Assembly (NCBI GenBank): GCA_021806055.1
Contig: JAJZYE010000006.1
Coordinates: forward strand, 1 to 6,629
Source: Actinomycetes bacterium
GTDB lineage: Bacteria; Actinomycetota; Acidimicrobiia; Acidimicrobiales; RAAP-2
DNA length: 6,629 nucleotides
Direction: 5' to 3'
Shown: one piece after another, positions 1 to 4,966 of the stretch
How positions within the stretch are numbered: position 1 is the first letter of the stretch
Layout: every line of letters starts with the position of its first letter
Translations under genes and position numbers: made by a program
The notes under the pieces: model-generated
What the model was told of the DNA's origin: nothing
Databases searched by the model: none
Seen by the model: only the letters and a program-made list of their open reading frames with translations

Positions 1-528
1 GTCGTCGAAGTCGCGCCAGATCCGCTGTTCCAGCGAGTGCACCAGCGTCGCGAAGTCGCCGCCCTCGCCGCGCGCGTTGCCCGGACCACCGGGGAAGAGC
101 GTGTCGCCCGTGAACAGCATCGGGGTCCCCTCCAGGGCGAAGCAGGTCGATCCCGGGCTATGGCCTGGCGTGTGGAGAACCCGTAGGCGAAGGTCGCCCA
201 CCACGTGGACCGCGCCGTCCACGAGCGGTCGGTCGAACTCATCGAAGAGGTAGGCGTCGTCGGGGTGCGCCCACACCGCGATGCCGCGGGCGCGCAGCGC
301 GGCCGCGGCGCCGACGTGGTCGGGGTGGCCGTGGGTGGTCAGCACGCTGCGCACGCCGAGCTCGTCGGCGGCGTCGATCAGGCGCGGGGCCTCGTCGGCG
401 GCGTCGATCAGCGCGGCCGCCCCCGAACGGCGACACTGGACCACGTAGACGTTGTTGGCGAGGGGTCCCACCACGAGACGGTGGACCGACGCGGCCGCGT
501 CGGACCAGATGACCTGCACGTCGCTCAC
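1..528 (-). CDS. Metallo-beta-lactamase-fold hydrolase, glyoxalase II-like (C-terminus beyond the window edge)
   Basis: The minus strand reads open for 176 codons from a GTG at 528-526 to the window edge. The protein has the metal-binding signature HGHPDH at residues 66-71, then HTPGHSPGS at about 119-127 and FTGDTLFPGG at about 139-148. These are the order and spacing of the glyoxalase II (hydroxyacylglutathione hydrolase-like) branch of the metallo-beta-lactamase superfamily, which hydrolyses thioesters or related esters at a dinuclear metal site. The thiol carrier cannot be read from the sequence; in an actinobacterium it need not be glutathione. The last metal ligand and roughly the final 30-50 residues should lie beyond position 1. 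The GTG start is chosen because the conserved strand LVVGPLANNVYVV follows at residues 18-30, and a GGAG lies just upstream on the minus strand. A short in-frame duplication encodes LIDAADE twice, at residues 40-46 and 50-56. The gene diverges from the acyl-CoA dehydrogenase gene. No signal peptide is seen, so it is probably cytoplasmic. Confidence 0.9.
   Translation of the reverse strand, partial: MSDVQVIWSDAAASVHRLVVGPLANNVYVVQCRRSGAAALIDAADEAPRLIDAADELGVRSVLTTHGHPDHVGAAAALRARGIAVWAHPDDAYLFDEFDRPLVDGAVHVVGDLRLRVLHTPGHSPGSTCFALEGTPMLFTGDTLFPGGPGNARGEGGDFATLVHSLEQRIWRDFDD
361..411. repeat. Two 21-bp direct repeats, 30-bp period, inside the MBL-fold gene
   Basis: The same 21 bases occur at 361-381 and 391-411 with no mismatch and a 9-bp spacer. 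Read on the minus strand, each copy encodes LIDAADE, so the protein reads LIDAADEAPRLIDAADE. The reading frame is kept because the period is 30 bp. It looks like a recent in-frame duplication or gene-conversion event in the helix just before the metal-binding HGHPDH motif. Confidence 0.85.
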
Positions 529-569
529 GACTCCAGCCTGCCACGTCGGACGGCGCCGGGAACTTTGGC

Positions 570-575
570 TAGTCT
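570..575 (+). promoter_or_regulatory. Candidate -10 element (TAGTCT) for the acyl-CoA dehydrogenase gene
   Basis: TAGTCT fits the actinobacterial TAnnnT -10 pattern and lies in the 105-bp divergent gap, 58 bp before the ATG at 634. A transcript starting about 7 bp downstream would have a leader of about 50 nt that includes both copies of the 14-bp repeat. No good -35 was found: the sequence TCGGAC at 546-551 is a poor match. No convincing -10 was seen for the divergent minus-strand gene in the same gap. Confidence 0.35.
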
Positions 576-599
576 CGCTGGTGCGCCCGTGTGTACCAC

Positions 600-627
600 C
601 CAGTAAGGACAGGCCAGTAAGGACAGG
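600..627 (+). repeat. Perfect 14-bp tandem duplication carrying two Shine-Dalgarno-like cores
   Basis: CCAGTAAGGACAGG is present at 600-613 and again, directly abutting, at 614-627. Each copy contains AAGGA and AGG cores. The second copy places AGGG (625-628) 5 nt before the ATG at 634, and AAGGA (619-623) 10 nt before it, so it is the likely ribosome-binding site. The first copy lies too far upstream to serve that start, and no start codon follows it. The duplication therefore repeats a ribosome-binding sequence without a second open frame. Confidence 0.85.
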
Positions 628-633
628 GTCACC

Positions 634-1749
634 ATGAACTTTGGATTTAGTGCCGAGCAGGAGGAGTTGCGGGCGATGGTGCGCCGCTTCTTGGAGGAGA
701 AGTCCCCCGAGAGCGAGGTGCGTCGTCTCATGGCCACCGCGGAGGGCTACGACCCCGCGGTCTGGTCCCAGATGGCCGACGAGCTGGCCCTCCAGGGTCT
801 CGCGATTCCCGAGGAGTTCGGGGGCCAGGGTTTCGGCCCGGTCGAGTTGTACGTGGTGTTCGAGGAGATGGGGGCCGCGCTGTACTGCGGCCCGTACTTC
901 TCGAGCGTCGCGCTGGCGGCCAACGCGCTGGTGAACGCCAACGACGAGTCCGCGCAGCGGGCCTTCCTACCGGGGATCGCCGCTGGCACCACGATCGCCA
1001 CCGTCGCGCTGACCGACGAGTCGGGCAACTGGGACCTTGACGCGACCTCGACGACGGCCGTGCGACGAGGCGATGCGTGGTCGCTCAGTGGCGTGCGCAG
1101 CTTCGTCACCGATGGTGCCCTCGCGAACCTCATCCTCGTACCCGCCACGACTGACGCGGGGCTGTCGCTGTTCGCCGTCGAGGGCGACGCGCCGGGTCTC
1201 GTGCGCGAATCCCTGGCCACCATGGATCAGACGCGAAAGCAGGGTCATCTCGTTCTCGACGACGTGCCCGCCACGCTGGTGGGCGAGGAGGGCGGCGCCA
1301 CGCCGGGACTGGAGACCACGATGCAGATGGCGGCCGCCATGCTGGCCGCCGAGCAGGTCGGCGGTGCACAGCGCGTCCTGGACCGCGCCGTCGAGTACGC
1401 CAAGTCGCGCGTTCAGTTCGGGCGACCGATCGGCTCGTTCCAGGCAATCAAGCACAAGTGCGCCGACATGCTGCTCGACGTGGAGTCGGCGAAGTCGGCG
1501 GCGTACTACGCGGCGTGGGCGGCCCAGGAGCGCAACGACGAGCTGCCGATCGCGGCCAGCCTGGCCAAGTCGTTCTGCTCCGAGGCGTACTTCCACTGCG
1601 CCGCCGAGAACATTCAGATCCACGGCGGCATCGGCTTCACCTGGGAGCACCACGCCCACCTGTACTTCAAGCGCGCCAAGAGCTCCGAGCTGTTCCTCGG
1701 CGATCCGGCCTACCACCGCGAGCTGCTGGCTCAACGACTGGGCATCTAG
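634..1749 (+). CDS. Acyl-CoA dehydrogenase family protein, FadE-like, lacking the usual C-terminal catalytic Glu
   Basis: This 371-residue protein has the three-part acyl-CoA dehydrogenase layout. A helical N-terminal domain (about 1-115) contains GLAIPEEFGGQGFGPVE. A middle beta domain follows (about 120-220, with ALTDESG). A C-terminal helical domain holds SRVQFGRPIGSFQAIKH (from 258) and IQIHGGIGFTWEH (327-339). The family oxidises acyl-CoA thioesters at the alpha-beta bond with FAD and passes electrons to ETF. In the usual C-terminal YEGTSEI region this protein reads YFKRAKSSEL (344-353), which puts Ala348 where the catalytic Glu of the MCAD type is expected. The alternative helix position used by isovaleryl-CoA dehydrogenase also appears to be Ala. 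Actinobacterial FadE proteins of this kind often work as heteromers with a second subunit carrying the base; no such partner is in the window. The ATG is supported by the upstream AGGG and by the N-terminus MNFGFSAEQEELR, typical of the family. The substrate cannot be assigned. Confidence 0.93.
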   Translation: MNFGFSAEQEELRAMVRRFLEEKSPESEVRRLMATAEGYDPAVWSQMADELALQGLAIPEEFGGQGFGPVELYVVFEEMGAALYCGPYFSSVALAANALVNANDESAQRAFLPGIAAGTTIATVALTDESGNWDLDATSTTAVRRGDAWSLSGVRSFVTDGALANLILVPATTDAGLSLFAVEGDAPGLVRESLATMDQTRKQGHLVLDDVPATLVGEEGGATPGLETTMQMAAAMLAAEQVGGAQRVLDRAVEYAKSRVQFGRPIGSFQAIKHKCADMLLDVESAKSAAYYAAWAAQERNDELPIAASLAKSFCSEAYFHCAAENIQIHGGIGFTWEHHAHLYFKRAKSSELFLGDPAYHRELLAQRLGI

Positions 1750-1754
1750 GTCGC

Positions 1755-2501
1755 GTGCTGGCTCACGAGCAACTCGACAGCGACGCGTCGCGGCTGGACG
1801 TGCGCATCGCGTCGCCCGCGAGTCGCCCGGTGTCGGGTCACGTCCTCATCCTCGTGCACGGCCTGCCCAAGGCGGTAGGCATGGGGCGCCAGGCGGCGGG
1901 GCTGCTCCCCGAGCTCGCCGAGCACCTGGCCAACGAGTCGGGCTGGGTGGTGGCCTCGGGCACTCTCTCCGGGGTGGGCACGAGCACCGGGACCTTCTCG
2001 GCGACCCAGTGGCGTCGCGACCTCGCCCGGATCGTCGAGCACTTCGACGGGGAGGATCGGCGGCTCTCCCTCGCCGGCTTCGGCTTCGGCGGTGCGCTCG
2101 CCCTCGCGGTGGCGACCGGCGACGAGCGGATTCGCGGGGTGGCCACCTTCGCGGCGCCGGCCCACCTGGAGCCCTGGTGCGGCAGCGCCGAGGAGTTGCG
2201 CCGCGCGGTCGTGGCCGCGGGCGTCGTGCGCGACGAGTCTGACCTGCTCGGCGCGACGGCGCTGCGCGACGACGTGCTGCGCGTGGACCCGTGCGGGTCG
2301 ATTGCCCGCATCCCCCCGCGGCGTCTCCTGGTCGGTCACGGTACCGAGGACCTCGAGGTGCCGGTCAGTGACGCGCGCGACCTCGTCGCGGCAGCGAGCG
2401 GCCGCGCTGAGCTGCGACTCATCCAGGGAGCGGGTCACCAGCTGCGGGCGGATCCGCGCATGGTGGCGACGCTGCTCGGCTGGCTCGATCGTCACCGCTA
2501 G
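1755..2501 (+). CDS. Alpha/beta-hydrolase-fold protein with Gly in place of the nucleophilic Ser
   Basis: The 248-residue protein has an alpha/beta-hydrolase layout. A first strand with an oxyanion-type HGLPK lies at 35-39. The strand-turn-helix LAGFGFGGALAL follows at about 106-117, where the nucleophile elbow GxSxG is expected. HGTEDLEVP (195-203) supplies an acid, Asp199, and GAGH (225-228) a candidate catalytic His228. The elbow reads G-F-G-F-G: Gly110, codon GGC at 2082-2084, replaces the Ser. Two members of the triad are thus present and the nucleophile is missing, so ordinary serine esterase or lipase activity is doubtful. A binding role or another chemistry is possible. The GTG at 1755 is chosen because it follows the dehydrogenase stop by 5 bp and precedes the fold's first strand. 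A GTG at 1800 is an alternative. The Shine-Dalgarno is weak, so translation is probably coupled to the upstream gene. No membrane segment or signal peptide is seen. The substrate is unknown. Confidence 0.85.
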   Translation: MLAHEQLDSDASRLDVRIASPASRPVSGHVLILVHGLPKAVGMGRQAAGLLPELAEHLANESGWVVASGTLSGVGTSTGTFSATQWRRDLARIVEHFDGEDRRLSLAGFGFGGALALAVATGDERIRGVATFAAPAHLEPWCGSAEELRRAVVAAGVVRDESDLLGATALRDDVLRVDPCGSIARIPPRRLLVGHGTEDLEVPVSDARDLVAAASGRAELRLIQGAGHQLRADPRMVATLLGWLDRHR

Positions 2502-2524
2502 GCCGTGGGCGACCGCGCCGGGGT

Positions 2525-2538
2525 CGGCGACGTCGCCG
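2525..2538. promoter_or_regulatory. 14-bp perfect palindrome in the gap before the Rrf2 gene
   Basis: CGGCGACGTCGCCG is its own reverse complement, centred between 2531 and 2532. It lies 23 bp after the hydrolase stop. It shares five bases (2534-2538) with the longer inverted repeat that follows, so the two could not both form as RNA hairpins at once. High GC makes short palindromes common, so its function is uncertain. Confidence 0.4.
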
Positions 2539-2557
2539 GGATCGCGCAATCCCGGCG
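2534..2557. promoter_or_regulatory. 24-bp inverted repeat before the Rrf2 gene: possible operator or hairpin
   Basis: Two perfect 9-bp arms, CGCCGGGAT (2534-2542) and ATCCCGGCG (2549-2557), flank a 6-nt loop. The element ends 29 bp before the GTG at 2587. Its length suits an Rrf2-family operator, since these dimeric regulators often bind palindromes of about this size, frequently before their own genes. It is also a strong hairpin that might help end the upstream transcript. No T-run follows it, however, so a classic intrinsic terminator is unlikely. Confidence 0.45.
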
Positions 2558-2574
2558 TGGGGATGGTTCTGGGG

Positions 2575-2580
2575 CACAAT
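2575..2580 (+). promoter_or_regulatory. Candidate -10 (CACAAT) placing the transcript start at the Rrf2 GTG
   Basis: CACAAT keeps the two most conserved positions of TAnnnT (second A, last T) and stands out as AT-rich in a GC-rich gap. A start site 7 bp downstream would fall on position 2587, the first base of the GTG start codon, giving a leaderless mRNA. The bases between are only a G-run, and no AGGAGG-like site is present, which fits leaderless translation. No -35 match was found at 17-bp spacing, where the inverted repeat lies instead. Confidence 0.4.
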
Positions 2581-2586
2581 GGGGGG

Positions 2587-3045
2587 GTGCAGATCCCCGC
2601 GAAGGCCGACTACGCGCTGCGCGCCCTGCTCACGCTCGCGGCGAGCGGCGCGTCGGTCAGCGCGGAGGAGTTGGCGCGTGAGCAGTCCCTGCCCGCGAAG
2701 TTCCTCGGCGCCATCCTGTCGGACCTGCGTCGCGGGGGACTGGTGACGAGCCAGCGGGGGCCTGAGGGAGGGTTCCGCCTGGCTCGCGATCCCGACCAGA
2801 TTGTGGTCGCGGACGTCTTGCGCGTGGTGAGCGGCCCAATGGCCGGCGTGCGCGGAATGCGACCCGAGACACTGGAGTACGTGGGCGAGGCGACGCACTT
2901 GCGCGAGGTGTGGGTCGCGGTGCGCGCGGCGTTGCGCGAGGTGCTCGAGCACGTGACCCTCGGCCAGGTGCTGCGGGGCGAGTTGCCCGAGGCGGTCACG
3001 CGCTTCACCACCGATCCCGACGCGTGGGTCACCCGTCACCCGTGA
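2587..3045 (+). CDS. Rrf2-family winged-helix transcriptional regulator, without cysteines
   Basis: The 152-residue protein opens with VQIPAKADYALRALLTLA, the Rrf2-family N-terminus. A helix-turn-helix follows (SAEELAREQSLPAKFLGAIL, about 25-44), then a wing (LVTSQRGPEGGFRLAR, 52-67). A dimerisation helix lies at about 100-130. Rrf2 regulators bind palindromic DNA as dimers, and several (IscR, NsrR, RsrR) sense through an Fe-S cluster held by cysteines. This protein has no cysteine at all, so a cysteine-ligated cluster is excluded and its signal is unknown. The GTG at 2587 is chosen because it gives the exact family N-terminus; the frame stays open further upstream only within the hydrolase gene and the gap. 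It overlaps the RNase HI gene by 4 bp (GTGA). The inverted repeats just upstream make autoregulation plausible. Its targets cannot be read from the window. Confidence 0.93.
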   Translation: MQIPAKADYALRALLTLAASGASVSAEELAREQSLPAKFLGAILSDLRRGGLVTSQRGPEGGFRLARDPDQIVVADVLRVVSGPMAGVRGMRPETLEYVGEATHLREVWVAVRAALREVLEHVTLGQVLRGELPEAVTRFTTDPDAWVTRHP

Positions 3046-3482
3046 AAAGAATTCATACCGACGGCGCGTGCCGCGGCAATCCGGGCCCCGGGGGGTGGGC
3101 GTGGGCCAGCGACGAGGGCGAGTACGCGAGCGGCTACGACGCTCACACGACGAATCAGCGCATGGAGGTGCGTGCGGTGATCGAGGCGCTGCGCGAGTAC
3201 CCCGAGGGGCCGCTGACGATCGTGAGCGATTCGTCGTACGTCGTGAAGTGCTTTACGGACCGCTGGTACGAGGGGTGGCGGCGACGCGGATGGCGCAACT
3301 CCCAGGGACAGCCGGTGGCGAACCGCGACCTGTGGGAGCAACTGTTTGCGCTCACCCTGGACGTGGGGCGCGCCGTGACCTTCACGTGGGTCAAGGGGCA
3401 CTCGGGCGACCCCATGAACGACCTCGTCGACCGCCTGGCGACCCGGGCCGCCGACGAGCAGCGCGGCCAGCACTCGCCCTGA
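3042..3482 (+). CDS. rnhA: Ribonuclease HI
   Basis: The 146-residue protein is full length for a bacterial RNase HI, which cuts the RNA strand of RNA-DNA hybrids and so clears R-loops and primers. It opens VKRIHTDGACRGNPGPGGW with Asp7, then NQRMEVRAVIEAL with Glu42, SDSSYVV with Asp63, and WVKGHSGDPMNDLVDRLA with His120 and Asp130. These match the DEDD metal ligands and the histidine of the E. coli enzyme (Asp10, Glu48, Asp70, His124, Asp134). The basic handle is present as WYEGWRRRGWRNSQGQPVANRDLW (75-98). The GTG start overlaps the stop of the Rrf2 gene by 4 bp and has no Shine-Dalgarno of its own beyond the Rrf2 coding sequence, so translation is probably coupled. No extra hybrid-binding or CobC-like phosphatase domain is fused. 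No other RNase H gene is in the window. Confidence 0.96.
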   Translation: MKRIHTDGACRGNPGPGGWAWASDEGEYASGYDAHTTNQRMEVRAVIEALREYPEGPLTIVSDSSYVVKCFTDRWYEGWRRRGWRNSQGQPVANRDLWEQLFALTLDVGRAVTFTWVKGHSGDPMNDLVDRLATRAADEQRGQHSP

Positions 3483-3511
3483 TCCCTGTGATCGTGGCGA
3501 GTCGCAAAGAT

Positions 3512-3517
3512 TAGGCT
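3512..3517 (+). promoter_or_regulatory. Candidate -10 element (TAGGCT) for the lpd-E2-lipB operon
   Basis: TAGGCT fits TAnnnT and lies in the 68-bp gap after rnhA, 33 bp before the lpd GTG. It resembles the TAGTCT before the acyl-CoA dehydrogenase gene. A transcript from about 3524 would have a leader of about 27 nt that includes the lpd ribosome-binding site. The -35 is not clear. Read-through from rnhA cannot be excluded, as no terminator was seen in the gap. Confidence 0.4.
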
Positions 3518-3550
3518 TTCTGACGTCCGCCGCGTAGAAAAGGGGTTGTC

Positions 3551-4966
3551 GTGTCGTCAGAGGTCCAGCAGTTTGATCTGGTGATCGTTGGCGGTGGCCC
3601 CGGAGGGTACGCGGCTGCCCTCTACGGCGCGGCCGCGGGACTGTCTGTGGCGCTCATCGAGCGTGACAAGGTGGGCGGGACGTGCCTGCATCGGGGCTGC
3701 GTGCCGGCCAAGGAGTTTCTCGAGACCGCTCACGTGCGCCGCACGCTCGCGCACGCCGACGCCTTCGGGATCACGGCGACGGGGGTCGAAGTGGACTTCG
3801 CCGTCAGTCAGGCGCGCAAGAACGAGGTCGTCGGGCGCCTGCACAAGGGACTGACGGGACTGTTGAAGGGCCGCAAGGTCACGATCTTCGAGGGAACGGG
3901 CCGCCTGGACGCGGATCGCACGGTGACGATCGTGGACGGCGCCGACGCCGGCGTCGTGGCCCAGGGCGCGAACGTCATCCTCGCGGCGGGCTCGGCCGTG
4001 CGATCGCTACCCGGCTTCGACGTTGACGGCACGACCGTCGTGACCTCCGACGAGTTCCTGGACCTCGCCTCGTTGCCCGCCAGCGCGGCGGTCATCGGCG
4101 GCGGGGCGATCGGGTGCGAGTTCGCGTCGATGCTGGCCGACATGGGCACGTCGGTGACGATCCTGGAGTTCCTGCCGACAATCCTCGCCGGCTGCGACGC
4201 CGAGGTCGTGAGCGTCGTACAGCGCTCCTTCAAGAAGAGAGGAATCGACGTGCGGACCGGCGTGCGCGTGACGGGCCACACCCCGGGTGCGACGACGACG
4301 ACGATCGCCATCGAGGGGGGTGACCCGCTCGAGGTTGAGATGGTGGTGATGTCGGTGGGCCGTCGCCCGCGCACCGAGGGACTGCTCGGTGACGGTACCG
4401 ACGTCGTGCTCGACGAGCGCGGTTTCGTGGTCGCCGACCGCTATCAGCGCACGGCCAATCCTCACGTGTACGCGGTGGGCGACGTCGTGGCCAACTCGCC
4501 CCAGCTCGCCCACGTCGGGTTCGCGGAGGCGATCGTGGCGATCAAGACGATCCTCGGTGAAGCGGTGGTTCCGGTGGACTACGAGCGCGTTCCCTGGGCG
4601 ATTTACTCCAACCCCGAGGTCGCCTTCTGCGGGCTGACCGAGTCCGCCGCCAAGGAGAAGGGTTACGAGGTGGTCACGAAGAAGGATCCCTTTGGCGGCA
4701 ACAGCCGGGCGCAGATCATCGGTGAGACCGATGGACTGGTCAAGATCATCGCGGAACGTCGAGCGGACGGCTCCGCGGGGCAGATCCTGGGCGTGCACAT
4801 GGCGGGCCCGTGGGTGACCGAGCAACTTGGTGCGGGTTACTACGCCGTGAACTGGGAGGCCACCGCGGAGGAGGCCGCGGCGCTGATCCAGCCGCACCCG
4901 TCGTTATCGGAGACGTTCGGCGAGACCCTGATCGCCCTGGCGGGAAGGGGGCTCCACGTTGGTTGA
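3551..4966 (+). CDS. lpd: Dihydrolipoamide dehydrogenase (E3)
   Basis: The 471-residue flavoprotein reoxidises the dihydrolipoyl arm of 2-oxoacid dehydrogenase complexes with NAD+. The FAD-binding GGGPGG lies at 14-19. The redox disulfide is in GGTCLHRGCVPAK (Cys45 and Cys50). The NAD-binding GGGAIGCE lies at 183-190, and the second FAD contact at YAVGDV (307-312). The C-terminal dimer domain carries IQPHPSLSETFGE, with catalytic His449 and its partner Glu454. The CxxxxC spacing and C-terminal HPxxSE point to lipoamide dehydrogenase rather than mercuric or mycothione reductase. Length is normal and all key residues are present. The GTG start is supported by AAGGGG (3540-3545) 5 nt upstream. 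It overlaps the E2 gene by 8 bp, which makes service to that E2 the natural reading, though a single Lpd often serves several complexes. Confidence 0.97.
   Translation: MSSEVQQFDLVIVGGGPGGYAAALYGAAAGLSVALIERDKVGGTCLHRGCVPAKEFLETAHVRRTLAHADAFGITATGVEVDFAVSQARKNEVVGRLHKGLTGLLKGRKVTIFEGTGRLDADRTVTIVDGADAGVVAQGANVILAAGSAVRSLPGFDVDGTTVVTSDEFLDLASLPASAAVIGGGAIGCEFASMLADMGTSVTILEFLPTILAGCDAEVVSVVQRSFKKRGIDVRTGVRVTGHTPGATTTTIAIEGGDPLEVEMVVMSVGRRPRTEGLLGDGTDVVLDERGFVVADRYQRTANPHVYAVGDVVANSPQLAHVGFAEAIVAIKTILGEAVVPVDYERVPWAIYSNPEVAFCGLTESAAKEKGYEVVTKKDPFGGNSRAQIIGETDGLVKIIAERRADGSAGQILGVHMAGPWVTEQLGAGYYAVNWEATAEEAAALIQPHPSLSETFGETLIALAGRGLHVG

Noticed and set aside
1458..1754. Longer N-terminus for the alpha/beta hydrolase
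   Set aside because: The frame is open back to 1458 but overlaps the dehydrogenase deeply, and the extra residues match no fold; GTG 1755 sits at the expected gene junction.
1037..2242. 401-residue plus-strand frame crossing the dehydrogenase and hydrolase genes
   Set aside because: Very rich in Arg, Ser and Pro with no domain; a shifted-frame shadow of two recognisable genes.
1746..2579. 277-residue minus-strand frame opposite the alpha/beta hydrolase
   Set aside because: No recognisable motif, Arg/His-rich composition typical of antisense frames in GC-rich DNA, and a well-supported gene on the other strand.
2092..2586. Longer N-terminus for the Rrf2 regulator
   Set aside because: The extension lies in the hydrolase gene and the intergenic gap; the family N-terminus starts exactly at GTG 2587.
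3483..3511. Possible terminator after rnhA
   Set aside because: No stem with a T-run could be found; only short partial matches around GATCCCTGTGATC.
4291..4305. GAC-triplet run in lpd (a short microsatellite)
   Set aside because: Four to five units encoding a Thr run in a variable surface stretch; ordinary for this base composition.
4007..4897. 296-residue minus-strand frame opposite lpd
   Set aside because: Composition typical of an antisense shadow; lpd has all its catalytic motifs on the plus strand.
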